This document shows, piece by piece, positions 9,861-19,112 of a stretch of 64,000 nucleotides of DNA. Position 1 is the first letter of the stretch, and each line of letters starts with the position of its first letter. A program made the translations under genes and the position numbers. The notes beneath the pieces were generated by a model, which was given only the letters and a program-made list of their open reading frames with translations, did not search any database and was not told the DNA's origin. This DNA comes from Cohnella fermenti (GTDB lineage Bacteria; Bacillota; Bacilli; Paenibacillales; Paenibacillaceae): NCBI RefSeq assembly GCF_004801405.1, contig NZ_SSOB01000035.1:24191-88190 (forward strand). The letters are read 5' to 3'.

Positions 9861-9865
9861 ACGCT

Positions 9866-10735
9866 TCAATCCTTTGCTACGGTTAATTTGTTTTGCACGA
9901 TCGTGAGCAGCGCGATCATCACGAACATAAACACCGACATCGCGCCGGAGATGCCGAATCGGGATTGCTGGAACGCCGTGCTGACGACCAGCATCGACAC
10001 CACCGTCGTGCTGCCGGCCGGCCCGCCCTGGGTCATGACGTAAATATTGTCGTAGGCCAGCAGCACGCCGGACATAAACGCAACGAATTGAATGATGATA
10101 ATGAATCGGATATTCGGCAGCATCATCGTCCATAGCCGCCTCCAGGGACCTGCGCCGTCCATCTTTGCCGCTTCCAATATTTCCGTTGGAATCGCGCGAA
10201 TCGCCGAGTAATAGAGCAGCAGCGAGATGCCGGAGCCTGCGAACAAGCTGGGCAGCACAATGGCCAGCTTCGTTATGCGCAGATCGTTAAGCCACAGATA
10301 TGGCCCGAGTCCAACCTTCGACAGCCAATAGTTCAGCAAGCCGAAGTCGGGATTGTACATCCACTTCCAGACGAGGACTCCCGCAACGACCGGCATGATC
10401 GTCGGCAACTGATACATGAAGCGGAAGAACGCGTTGCCCTTGCGAACTTCGCTTAGCAGCAGCGCTTGCACGATGGGCACCCAGAAGGTCAGCGCCAAAT
10501 ACAACGCAAAGAAAATAAACGTATTCGACACCGCTTGCCAGAAGGTCGCGGAGCGAAGAAACTGCGAATAGTTGCTTAACCCGACAAACACGCCGGGCGG
10601 ATTGACGATGCTGTATTGATAGAAGCTGATGTACACCATGCGCAGCAGCGGATAGTATTTGAACAGCAGGTAGCTGGCGATGGAGGGAAGCAGGAACAGA
10701 GCGGGCAACCAGTGGATACGAATCAGTCTTGTCAT
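9866..10735 (-). CDS. Carbohydrate ABC transporter permease, MalF/UgpA type
   Basis: A 289-aa integral membrane protein with six predicted helices, the first at about residues 9-29. The cytoplasmic coupling loop (AAKMDGAGPWRRLWTMMLP) near residues 190-210 is the EAA motif that docks on the ATPase. It pairs with the downstream permease to form the channel and follows the lipoprotein gene after a hairpin. The Shine-Dalgarno sequence is weak. Substrate unknown, probably an oligosaccharide released by the operon's glycoside hydrolase. Confidence 0.9.
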   Translation of the reverse strand: MTRLIRIHWLPALFLLPSIASYLLFKYYPLLRMVYISFYQYSIVNPPGVFVGLSNYSQFLRSATFWQAVSNTFIFFALYLALTFWVPIVQALLLSEVRKGNAFFRFMYQLPTIMPVVAGVLVWKWMYNPDFGLLNYWLSKVGLGPYLWLNDLRITKLAIVLPSLFAGSGISLLLYYSAIRAIPTEILEAAKMDGAGPWRRLWTMMLPNIRFIIIIQFVAFMSGVLLAYDNIYVMTQGGPAGSTTVVSMLVVSTAFQQSRFGISGAMSVFMFVMIALLTIVQNKLTVAKD

Positions 10736-10761
10736 CGATTCTCAGCCCCATAGAGGAATGA

Positions 10762-10790
10762 TCGGGATTCCCCTGGGCGAGGAATCCCGA
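10762..10790 (-). terminator. Intercistronic hairpin after the sugar-binding protein gene
   Basis: TCGGGATTCC (10762-10771) pairs with GGAATCCCGA (10781-10790), a 10-bp perfect stem just past the stop of the binding-protein gene and before the permease. It lacks a T-run. Hairpins here commonly protect the abundant binding-protein mRNA or cause partial termination. Confidence 0.6.
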
Positions 10791-10796
10791 CGATTG

Positions 10797-12212
10797 CTAT
10801 TTTTTAATTTCCGCGTTGTACGGGTCCGCAACTTCAGTCTGAGCCAGGTCTTGCGCCTTCTGCAGTTCTGTCTTCGGATCGGCATTCTCCGAGAGCAATA
10901 CCTTCTGGACGGCCGGGACGACGTACGCGCTTAAGCGAGACTTCAGGAAGTATTCCAGATGCGTCTCCTTGGTTGCATCCTGGATGCTCTTCAGCAGATC
11001 GTCAGGCAGGCCGTCCACATACTGGGACACCTCGACATCTTTGCGAACCGTCAGCGGATTCGGGAAAATCCCGTTGTCCTTGGCATATTGGTAGTTCGCC
11101 TCGATCGTCTCCTTGGAGGAGAGGAACATGGCATATGTGAAGGCCGCTTGCTGCTTCTCCTTGTCGGCCTTCGGATTCAGAATCCAATAGGAGCCGCCGA
11201 CCTGGGACGGCGATGTGCCGGACGGACCCGCAGGAAGCGCCGAGAAGCCGATGTCGTCAAGACTCATGCCCTTGGACGCAAAGTTGCCGATCCAGTCCGC
11301 GCCGCCTGGCGTCGATGCCGCGTGCCCGGTGTAGAAGTCCTTCTGGTTGTCATCGATGTTCTGCACGACATTCTTCTGCGTCACCTTGTACTTCCACTTC
11401 AGATCTTTGTAATACTGCAGCGCTTGCACGGCCGCATCCGAAGTGAACGTCAGCTTGACCGTTCCGTCGGACTGCTGCTCCGTCAGGTCTCCGCCCGCTT
11501 GCCACACATAATACTCGAAGAACCAGTCCGCCCAATCCATGCCCAGAATCGCGTACCCGTATTGATTTTTCGCATCGTTCGTCAATTGCTGCGCCGCCGC
11601 CCCGAAGGAGTCCCAATCCTTCAGCGCTTCCGCCGGGTTCAGCCCCGCCTCCGCGAACAGCTTCTTGTTATACAGCAGCCCTGTCACATACATATCTTTG
11701 GGAATGCCGTAAATTTTGCCGCCGATGGTGGCCGCGTTCAGCGAGGAAGGCAGGAAGTTATCCTTATCCGAGGAAGCGTTCCACAGATCGGTAATATCGG
11801 CGGGAATGCCCTGCGCGACATAGGTCTCCATATCCGGATAAGCGACGGTGACCACATCCGGCTGCTCGCCCCCGGCTACTGCGGTCATAAACTGCTCGCG
11901 TTCCTTCCCGCTCGTCTGCTGCACATGCGTCACTTTGATGTTCGGGTATTGCTCGGCGAACGCAGCCTGCCGCTGCTCAACGAACGCTTTGTCGGCAGAA
12001 TCCGCGGCCGGTTTATCCCATGCGACGATCTCGACAACGGCTGCCGGCGACTCGGATGACGAATCGGCTGCGGACGGCGATGCAGACGGCGATGCGGATG
12101 GCGAGACAGACGATTGCGCCTCGTTGTTGCCGCCTCCGCACGCTGTAACGACGAGCGAGAGGATCAGCAGCGAGGAGGCTGCCGACATTTTCGATGTTGG
12201 ATTCATGTTCAA
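10797..12212 (-). CDS. Extracellular sugar-binding lipoprotein of ABC transporter
   Basis: A 471-aa family 1 solute-binding protein. The N-terminus has a lipoprotein signal peptide with lipobox VTAC, then a Ser/Pro/Ala-rich linker, then the two-lobed binding fold. It captures the sugar outside the membrane and delivers it to the two permeases downstream. The TTG at 12212 has AGGGGG 6-7 nt before it; an ATG two codons on (12206) is an alternative. The regulator and kinase genes lie directly upstream in the same direction, which fits induction by an extracellular ligand. Confidence 0.9.
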   Translation of the reverse strand: MNMNPTSKMSAASSLLILSLVVTACGGGNNEAQSSVSPSASPSASPSAADSSSESPAAVVEIVAWDKPAADSADKAFVEQRQAAFAEQYPNIKVTHVQQTSGKEREQFMTAVAGGEQPDVVTVAYPDMETYVAQGIPADITDLWNASSDKDNFLPSSLNAATIGGKIYGIPKDMYVTGLLYNKKLFAEAGLNPAEALKDWDSFGAAAQQLTNDAKNQYGYAILGMDWADWFFEYYVWQAGGDLTEQQSDGTVKLTFTSDAAVQALQYYKDLKWKYKVTQKNVVQNIDDNQKDFYTGHAASTPGGADWIGNFASKGMSLDDIGFSALPAGPSGTSPSQVGGSYWILNPKADKEKQQAAFTYAMFLSSKETIEANYQYAKDNGIFPNPLTVRKDVEVSQYVDGLPDDLLKSIQDATKETHLEYFLKSRLSAYVVPAVQKVLLSENADPKTELQKAQDLAQTEVADPYNAEIKK

Positions 12213-12312
12213 GTACGTCCCCCTTGATTACGGTGTGGTTGCTTGCTCTTCTATCTTAGGGCGACCGGCGCGGCGGGATAAGCGAATAACTTAATGACGA
12301 ACTATGAAAATC

Positions 12313-13926
12313 TTAAGACTCGTGCGGCGGATGCTCCCGGTACATCTTCGGCGTCATGCCGAACGTCTTGCGGAATACGCTGCCGAAGTACGCCGGATCG
12401 TCGTAGCCGACCCGCTCGGCGATCTGATGCACCTTCAGCCCCGTATGCCGCAGCAGCGCTGTCGCCTGCTTCATGCGGACAGCGGTCGCGTAGTCGACGA
12501 AGCTGACCCCGAACTTCTCCTTGAACCGGTTGGACAGGTAATTCGGGTGCAGGTAGAACTGCTGGGCGATGGATTGCAATGACAGCGCCTCGCCATAATG
12601 AACATCGATATAGCCGCGGATCGCCTCCATCATGTCGCGGTCGGCGAGCGTGCCGCTATGCGACAAATAACCGATCACGTTGTCGGTCAACCGCTTCAGC
12701 AGCTCCGCCGCGTCGCGCCATTCGCTCATCCGCTCCAGCGATTGCTCCACATCGTTCATCTCGCCAAGCGTCCATCTGACATCCTCCGTCCGCGTGAGCA
12801 TAAATTCGTGATACAGCAGGAACAGATCTTGAACGAACCAGGCGAGCTGCACATACACCGATGCCGGGTCCTGTGCGACGGCGCCGATGCGCCGGTCGAT
12901 CCAGCGATGCAGCTTGTCCGCTTCGCGGCGCTCCAGCCAGGCGGACACGAGCGTTCGGTCCTCGTCTCCGAGAATCGACTTGCGATTCGGCAGCCGCGCC
13001 TTGTCGTCGTAGAGGTAGTAACGTCCCGCGCCGTGCAGGACGGCGCCGCGCGCCGCCTGCTTCGCCTCGTGGTAAGCTTCGCCGATGCGCGGCAGGGAGC
13101 CGACGAGCGAACCGATGCCGGCAGTCGCCTGCAGCTTCAAGTAGCTGCGAATGCCGTACAGGATTCGCTCCAGCGCTTGTCCGACCGCGGCGCGGTCCTG
13201 CCCGGCCGACAATCCGGCCGCGTAGACGAATTCGCGGCGATGCAGCGAATGGTGAATAAGCACGCCGCGAATGCCGCCGACCTCGAACTGCTCGGTAACG
13301 ATGTTCTTGATGGCGAACGACAGCAGCTCCTCTTCCCCAGCCAAGAACGACCCGTGCGGCAGGGAGAACGGCTCGAGCAGCAGCACGGCGGCGGTGAATC
13401 GCTCGCTCTGCGCCGCCAGCGCCTGCAGCCTCTCGTCGGCGATCGCGGCATCCTCTCCCTGAAGGAATTGCGTCAGCTCCTGCTGGCGCAACGCCTCGCG
13501 GCTCGATGCTTCAAGCGTCCGCAGCTCGCGGTAATACCGCTCCAGCGCTTGTCCGGCATCCTGCTTCCCCGCCAGCTCGGACAGCGTCTCGTACAGCTCC
13601 TGGTCTTCGAGCGGCTTCAGCAAGTAACGGCTCACGCCGTACCGGATCGCCTGCTGGGCATAGTCGAAGTTGTCGTAGCCGCTCACGATCACGAATTCCA
13701 GCGCCGGGGCGATTGCCCTCGCTTCGCTGATGAATGCAAGACCGCTCATGCCCGGCATCTCGATATCGGTCATCACCGCATCCGGCTGCAGAGCGCGCAC
13801 CAGCTCAAGACCGGCAATTCCGTCGCCCGCTTCGCCCACAATCTCGATCGGCAGCCCTCCGCTGCGGATTTTGTGAATCAGGCCTTGGCGTATTATCGGC
13901 TCGTCTTCAAGCACGATCATTCTCAT
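12313..13926 (-). CDS. Response regulator, AraC type (YesN-like)
   Basis: A 537-aa DNA-binding regulator. The N-terminal receiver domain (about 1-120) has acidic residues in VLEDEP and the phospho-acceptor Asp in MTDIEMPGMSG; a Lys follows in LLKPLED. The middle is a variable linker of about 280 residues. The C-terminal 100 residues form two AraC helix-turn-helix motifs (YLHPNYLSNRFKE and VGYDDPAYFGSVFRK). GGAGG lies 9 nt before the ATG, inside the kinase gene, whose end it overlaps by 20 nt. It probably activates the binding-protein/permease/hydrolase operon just downstream. Confidence 0.93.
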   Translation of the reverse strand: MRMIVLEDEPIIRQGLIHKIRSGGLPIEIVGEAGDGIAGLELVRALQPDAVMTDIEMPGMSGLAFISEARAIAPALEFVIVSGYDNFDYAQQAIRYGVSRYLLKPLEDQELYETLSELAGKQDAGQALERYYRELRTLEASSREALRQQELTQFLQGEDAAIADERLQALAAQSERFTAAVLLLEPFSLPHGSFLAGEEELLSFAIKNIVTEQFEVGGIRGVLIHHSLHRREFVYAAGLSAGQDRAAVGQALERILYGIRSYLKLQATAGIGSLVGSLPRIGEAYHEAKQAARGAVLHGAGRYYLYDDKARLPNRKSILGDEDRTLVSAWLERREADKLHRWIDRRIGAVAQDPASVYVQLAWFVQDLFLLYHEFMLTRTEDVRWTLGEMNDVEQSLERMSEWRDAAELLKRLTDNVIGYLSHSGTLADRDMMEAIRGYIDVHYGEALSLQSIAQQFYLHPNYLSNRFKEKFGVSFVDYATAVRMKQATALLRHTGLKVHQIAERVGYDDPAYFGSVFRKTFGMTPKMYREHPPHES

Positions 13927-15793
13927 GCTCCGCTTCCTCCCCGTCGCTAACTGTCCCTAACGTTAATGTGAATGTCGTTCCCGTCGCCGGATTGCTCTCG
14001 AACGCAAGCCCCGCGCCCGTCCCGTACACCATCCGCACGCGAGATTGCACATTGCGCAGACCGATCGATTCGCGCGGCAAGCCGGATGCGCCTTCGCCCG
14101 ACGCGCCCGCTTCCAGCCCCGACTTGTACCCGGCCTGAAGCAGCCCGCTCAGCCACTCCTGCCGCTCGGGATCGATCGGACAGCCGTTGTTCCACACTTG
14201 AATCTGAATGCCGCCCGCTTCGTTCATCGTCGCTTCGACCCGCACCGTTCCTCCCGATAGGCTGGGACGAATGCCATGCTGGATGCAGTTCTCGACCAGA
14301 GGCTGAATCAGCAGCTTCGGAATCCGGATGCTCTCGATGCCCGGCTCCACGTACACCGTATGATCGAGCCGCGCTTCGAAGCGCACCTGTTGGATATACA
14401 GGTACAAGCGGATCTGCTCCATCTCCTCCGCCAGCGTCGCCTGATCGCCGCCGCTGATGTTGTAGCGGAACATGCGGGCAAGCGACTGGCTGATCGCGGA
14501 GATGCGCCGATTCCCGTCCATGGTCGCCAGACTGTCGATGATGCCGAGCGTATTGTATAGAAAATGCGGATTGATCTGCGATTGCAGCGATTTGATCTCC
14601 ATGTCCTTCTTGACCATCTCCGTCTCGTAGACTTTGAGGATCAATCGGTTGATCTCCGCGGCCATGCGGTTGAAGGAGGTGCTCAGATAACCAACCTCGT
14701 CCTGACTGCGAATCGGCAGATTGACGCCATAGTTGCCGTACTCGATCGCCTTGAGCCCGCGATTCAGCTCCTTCAGCGGAATCACGATGCGTCTGGCGAT
14801 CACGCCGGCCAAGGCGATCGCCACCAGGAAGCACAGGCAGCCGAGAATCAACGTGCGCTTCGTAAAATCGTTGACCGGCTGCTGCAGCGATTGAACCGAC
14901 GACCAGGAGACGAGCATCCAGCTCGTGCCCGGCAGCTTCTTGTAGGCGACAAGCGCCAAGCCTTCGCTCGCTTCGCCGCCTATTCGCGCTCGGGAATAGA
15001 AGTAGCCAGCAGTCGCGCTCCCGTGTACGTCCGCGATCTCGGAGTCGTCCAGCATCGGCTGATTGATCATGGCTTGCTGCTCCGAATAAACGACATTGCC
15101 GTTCTCCCAATCGATAATATAGAATTGGCTCGTCCCGCCGCCCGCCGCCTCGCCAAGCCATTGCTGCAGGAAGGAATAGGACAGTTCGTACGTCATGACG
15201 CCGATGATCGGGCCCGGAGAGTAAGACGAAATATTGCGCACCGCCTGTACAAACGTAAGCGTGTTGACCATCGTCCCGGATTGACGATCGTACGTCTGGC
15301 TCGACTGCCACGCCCCCTTGCCGTTCTCCTCGCTCGCCAGCCCCTCCAGGCGTTCCCTCTCCTCCTGAGAGGTGATCGCCGTCGACGATCCCGCCCTCAA
15401 GCTGAACCCGTCAAGCTGACTCACGACGATCTCGGTGACGATCGGATTGTCTTGCGCGAACTGATTGAACTTGCCGGTGTAGTCGCTATAAGCGACGGGG
15501 TCGCTTCCCAGCCCAAGCACAAACCCCTGAAAATCCTTGTCTCCGAAGTAGCTCCAGGCAAAATTCCGCACATTGTTCAAATACAAGCCCAGCGTATCCG
15601 CCGATTGCTGCGTCAGCCGTTCCGTCGTCTCGATCGACTGCCGCCTCAAATCCCCCGCGGTACGAGAATAAAAGTTCGCGACGAGAACCGTAATCGTCAG
15701 GAAAATAATAAAAAAGAACGATAGCAGTATTTTACGATAAATGGAACGTTGGACGTAACGACGCAGAGCAGTCCATATTGTTAACGCTTTCAT
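13907..15793 (-). CDS. Sensor histidine kinase (YesM-like)
   Basis: A 628-aa membrane kinase. It has TM1 at about residues 20-42, an extracytoplasmic Cache-like sensor of about 250 residues, TM2 at about 300-325, a HAMP domain, a His_kinase box with INPHFLYNTLG, and a HATPase domain with IPKLLIQPLVENCIQHG and N/G boxes. It phosphorylates the overlapping AraC-type regulator. AGGGTG lies 7 nt before the ATG. A TATAAT-like -10 is about 46 nt upstream (15839-15844) without a convincing -35. Confidence 0.93.
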   Translation of the reverse strand: MKALTIWTALRRYVQRSIYRKILLSFFFIIFLTITVLVANFYSRTAGDLRRQSIETTERLTQQSADTLGLYLNNVRNFAWSYFGDKDFQGFVLGLGSDPVAYSDYTGKFNQFAQDNPIVTEIVVSQLDGFSLRAGSSTAITSQEERERLEGLASEENGKGAWQSSQTYDRQSGTMVNTLTFVQAVRNISSYSPGPIIGVMTYELSYSFLQQWLGEAAGGGTSQFYIIDWENGNVVYSEQQAMINQPMLDDSEIADVHGSATAGYFYSRARIGGEASEGLALVAYKKLPGTSWMLVSWSSVQSLQQPVNDFTKRTLILGCLCFLVAIALAGVIARRIVIPLKELNRGLKAIEYGNYGVNLPIRSQDEVGYLSTSFNRMAAEINRLILKVYETEMVKKDMEIKSLQSQINPHFLYNTLGIIDSLATMDGNRRISAISQSLARMFRYNISGGDQATLAEEMEQIRLYLYIQQVRFEARLDHTVYVEPGIESIRIPKLLIQPLVENCIQHGIRPSLSGGTVRVEATMNEAGGIQIQVWNNGCPIDPERQEWLSGLLQAGYKSGLEAGASGEGASGLPRESIGLRNVQSRVRMVYGTGAGLAFESNPATGTTFTLTLGTVSDGEEAEHENDRA

Positions 15794-15947
15794 TTCGATT
15801 CACCCTGACCTGCCTAGAAGATTTCGGAGCTTGGTCCTATTATATCAACATTGGTTGCCGCCTCCAGTATGAATATCTTCATGGATATGTATGAAAATAT
15901 GAACATGGCTAGGGACAGAAACTGCGGCTTGGCTCGTCCAATACAGA

Positions 15948-15979
15948 GAACCGCCAGGGAAAGTCGCCCCTGGCGGTTC
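15948..15979. terminator. 12-bp stem hairpin between lacI-type gene and kinase gene
   Basis: GAACCGCCAGGG at 15948-15959 pairs perfectly with CCCTGGCGGTTC at 15968-15979. It is downstream of the minus-strand LacI-type gene and upstream of the kinase promoter region. T-runs are short on both strands, so it is only a candidate terminator. The rest of 15794-16087 shows no gene. Confidence 0.55.
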
Positions 15980-16087
15980 TTTGCAGTTGGGATGGCAGGT
16001 GAAGCTCCGCCCCATCCGAACGGTTCGTGTGATTCGCTCGACGGCATCCAGCAGCTCGGCGTCGTCCGACGCTGCAGTTATCGCGAT

Positions 16088-17155
16088 TTATACGGAAGCG
16101 GACGACGCCGGGGCCGTCGATTCGCGCAGGACGAAGTCGCCGGCGAGCAGGATCTTCTCCTTCGGGCTGTCGGGGTGCTCGATGCGCCAGAGCAGCGTCT
16201 CGACCGCGCGCTGGCCGAGCGCCTCCTTGTTGACGTGCACGGTGCTGAGCGTCGGCTTGCAGAGCGCGGCGTCGTCGATATTGTCGAAGCCCGTGACCGT
16301 GCACTGCCCGGGAATGTCGACGCCGAGCTTCATCAGCGCCGTCATGACGCACAGGGCGATCGAGTCGTTCGCGCAGACGAACGAGGTCGGCAGCCCGTCC
16401 GCCGCAAGCCGGCGCTGCAGGATCGCTTCGACCGTCTCGGTAATCTCCGAGCGGTTCTCGCCTTCGAACGAGAGCAGCTCCGGCCACTGGTGCAGCTCGA
16501 CCTGCATCTCCTCCATCATCGAACGATAGCCGAGCCAACGGTCGGAGAAGCTCTTCGAGTAGCGGATGTTGCCGACGAACTGCAGCTTCTCATGGCCGTT
16601 GCCGAGCAAATAATTCGTCACCCGCCGCATGCATTCGAAGTTGTTCATGAAGAGGGAGTCCGACGGAATAAGCGGGTCCTCGTGATCGACCATCACGAAC
16701 GGGATGCCGAGGTTGCGGATCTCGAGCAGCAGTTGGTTGGAGATAAGCCCGACGCCGATCAGCCCGAGCACGCCGTCCGGGTTGATCAGCTTGGCGAAGT
16801 TGTCGGTAATATGCTCGGTCACGATCATGATGCCGATCTGATGCTGCTCAAGGCCGCTCGTAATGCCGTCGATAATTCTCCCCCAATAGAAGGAGTGGCG
16901 ATTCTGATAACGGACGTTCGGAATAAGGACGATAATCGTGTCCCGCTGCGCCTTCGCGGAAGCCTGTGCGGCAGGACGGGCGCCGGCGGGACGAGCTTTC
17001 TTCTGCACGAAGTAGCCGAGCTGGGTAGCGGCGCCGATAATTCGCTCCCTCGTGTCCGCGCTGACGCCGGATTTGCCGGCGAGCGCCTTGGATACGGCGA
17101 ACTTCGATACTCCGACATGGTCCGCTATTTGCTGCATGGTTACTTTTCTGGACAT
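16088..17155 (-). CDS. LacI family transcriptional regulator
   Basis: A 355-aa repressor. The N-terminal helix-turn-helix (MQQIADHVGVSKFAVSKAL, residues 7-25) and hinge are followed by an Ala-rich linker and a periplasmic-binding-protein-like effector domain (about 75-340). Near its end, CTVTGFDNIDDA...TLSTVHVN is the typical signature. The effector is presumably a sugar. The 110-bp gap upstream carries inverted repeats that suggest autoregulation, and a matching site lies in front of the second kinase gene. It follows two ABC permease genes on the same strand. Confidence 0.93.
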   Translation of the reverse strand: MSRKVTMQQIADHVGVSKFAVSKALAGKSGVSADTRERIIGAATQLGYFVQKKARPAGARPAAQASAKAQRDTIIVLIPNVRYQNRHSFYWGRIIDGITSGLEQHQIGIMIVTEHITDNFAKLINPDGVLGLIGVGLISNQLLLEIRNLGIPFVMVDHEDPLIPSDSLFMNNFECMRRVTNYLLGNGHEKLQFVGNIRYSKSFSDRWLGYRSMMEEMQVELHQWPELLSFEGENRSEITETVEAILQRRLAADGLPTSFVCANDSIALCVMTALMKLGVDIPGQCTVTGFDNIDDAALCKPTLSTVHVNKEALGQRAVETLLWRIEHPDSPKEKILLAGDFVLRESTAPASSASV

Positions 17156-17190
17156 AGAATAAGCCGACCTTCCCTCGCAGTGCGAATGGC

Positions 17191-17217
17191 GATAACAAAT
17201 TATCTGTTATCATAACA
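17191..17217 (-). promoter_or_regulatory. Inverted-repeat operator upstream of lacI-type gene
   Basis: Two overlapping dyads: GATAACA-N7-TGTTATC (17191-17211) and TGTTA-TCA-TAACA (17205-17217). The second has the same 5-bp arms and spacing as the site in the promoter at 22596-22610. It is placed 36-62 bp upstream of the LacI-type start codon, as expected for an autoregulatory operator. Confidence 0.6.
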
Positions 17218-17264
17218 CACTCGATTCTGTTAGGGAATAGTCGGATCCGGCTTGCGTTATCGGG

Positions 17265-18092
17265 TCACTTGACCGCGCCGTTCGTGACGCCCGCGAAGAT
17301 GAAGCGCTGCAGGAACAGGAAGATGACGACGGTCGGGATGAAGATGATCAGAATGCCCGCCGAGATGACGTTGAGCTGGGCGGCGTTCGGCCCGATGAAG
17401 GAATAGATCGCCGTCGAGACAACCTTCAGCTCCTTGCTCGGCATGTACAGGTACGCTGTGTAGAAGTCGTTGTAGATGTTGATCGTCTTCATGATGATCA
17501 GCGTCGCCGTCGCCGGAGCGAGCAGCGGGAAGATGATCGAGCGGTAGATCTTGAACAGCGAAGCGCCCTCAATCATCGCGCTCTCGTCGAGATCGCGCGG
17601 GATGCTGTTGACGAACTGCAGGTAGATGACGATCTGCAGCACGTCCGCGCCGAGGTACAGCAGAATCGGAGCCGCCATGCTGTCGTAAGCGCCGAGGTAC
17701 TTGATGACGCTGAACGTGGCGACCTGCGTCGTGATCATCGGAATGATCTGTGCGACCAGGTACATGCCCATGATCGGCTTGCGCAGCTTGAAGTCGAAGC
17801 GGCCGAGCGCATAGGCGACCATCGTGCCGAACACGACGTTGCCCGCGACGGAGATGACGAGGATGATCAGAATGTTCTTGAAGCCGAGGCCGAGCTGGCC
17901 GACCTCGAACACGCGCTTGAAGTTGTCGAAGTTCAGCCAGTCGTTCGGAAGCGCCATGCCCGATTGGTAGTACTCGATCTGCGTCTTGAAGGCGCCGATG
18001 ACGACCGAGTAGATCGGGAAGAAGACAACGAACATCGCGATCAGCAGGAAGAAGTATTTGGCGGCCGTCCAGGCTTTGTTCGTACGTTCCAT
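17265..18092 (-). CDS. Carbohydrate ABC transporter permease, MalG type
   Basis: A 275-aa permease with six predicted helices, starting at about residues 12-32. The EAA loop includes DESAMIEGASLFKIYRSI and the C-terminus ends GVTNGAVK, as in sugar permeases. It begins 1 nt after the stop of the preceding permease, so the two are co-translated. Neither a binding protein nor an ATPase is encoded next to this pair, so partners must lie elsewhere. Confidence 0.92.
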   Translation of the reverse strand: MERTNKAWTAAKYFFLLIAMFVVFFPIYSVVIGAFKTQIEYYQSGMALPNDWLNFDNFKRVFEVGQLGLGFKNILIILVISVAGNVVFGTMVAYALGRFDFKLRKPIMGMYLVAQIIPMITTQVATFSVIKYLGAYDSMAAPILLYLGADVLQIVIYLQFVNSIPRDLDESAMIEGASLFKIYRSIIFPLLAPATATLIIMKTINIYNDFYTAYLYMPSKELKVVSTAIYSFIGPNAAQLNVISAGILIIFIPTVVIFLFLQRFIFAGVTNGAVK

Positions 18093-18093
18093 C

Positions 18094-18972
18094 TTATTTG
18101 CCCTCCCGGAACAGCAGTTTGCGTTGCACCACGATCACGATGGCGACGATCAGCAGCAGCACGATGGACATCGCGGACGCGAGGCCGGCCTTCTGGAACT
18201 TGAACGCCATGTCGACCGTCGTGGAGACGAACGTGTTCGTGCCGTTGGCGCCGAGCATCATGATGTACGGAATGTCGAACGCCTCGAGCGCGCCGGTGAG
18301 CGTCAGAATCATCATCAGCTCGATAACCGAGCGGATGCTCGGAACGGTGATGAAGCGGAACGATTGCCAGCCGGACGCTCCGTCGATCTTGGCCGCCTCG
18401 TAGATATCCGAGGGAATCGACTGCAGCGCGCCGATGAAGATGACCATGCTGAGCCCGAAGTACTTCCAGATGGAGATGAACGCCAGCGAGAAGTTGACGA
18501 TGTTCGGATTGCCGAGCCACGATTGCTGCCAGCTCGTCAGCCCGATCGAGTCGAGCAGGATGTTCAGGGAGCCGTATTCCGCATGGTACACGTTCTTGAA
18601 CATGATGACGATGGCGACGCTGTGCAGGACGTACGGCAGGAACAGAATCGCGCGGAAGCCGTTGCGCCCCTTCAGCCGGCTCGTCAGAATGACGGCGAAG
18701 AACAAGGCGAGCGCGGTCTGGAGCAGGCCGCCGACGAAGTAGTAGGCGTTGTTCTTGAACGCGCCGAAGATGTCGGACCGGGTGAAGATCTCCTTGTAAT
18801 TGTCGAAGCCGACCCAATTCATGTCCCAGCCGAGCCCCGTCCAATCCGTGAAGCTGTAATACAGAAGGGACAGCGCCGGGTAATACGAGAACGTCAAGGA
18901 TAACAGCACCGGAATCGTAAGGAAACCGAATAAAATCAGGTACCGTTGAGCTTTGTAGCTTAGGTTGAACAT
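18094..18972 (-). CDS. Carbohydrate ABC transporter permease, MalF type
   Basis: A 292-aa permease with six predicted helices and the coupling loop EAAKIDGASGWQSFRFIT. The ATG at 18972 is chosen because GGGG lies about 7 nt before it; a GTG two codons upstream is possible. It forms the channel with the next gene. The response-regulator gene upstream ends 140 bp away; no solute-binding-protein gene lies in the cluster. Confidence 0.9.
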   Translation of the reverse strand: MFNLSYKAQRYLILFGFLTIPVLLSLTFSYYPALSLLYYSFTDWTGLGWDMNWVGFDNYKEIFTRSDIFGAFKNNAYYFVGGLLQTALALFFAVILTSRLKGRNGFRAILFLPYVLHSVAIVIMFKNVYHAEYGSLNILLDSIGLTSWQQSWLGNPNIVNFSLAFISIWKYFGLSMVIFIGALQSIPSDIYEAAKIDGASGWQSFRFITVPSIRSVIELMMILTLTGALEAFDIPYIMMLGANGTNTFVSTTVDMAFKFQKAGLASAMSIVLLLIVAIVIVVQRKLLFREGK

Positions 18973-19112
18973 AGACACCCCATCTTCCGTTGTTCGGTTT
19001 AATTTGTGCGCGCGAGCTTGCCACCACAGGAAATCGCTTACAGTAATTATAGCCGAATTCGTTATGCATTTTAAGGTTCTATGTTTGTTTTCGTTGTCTT
19101 TGATTTGGATAA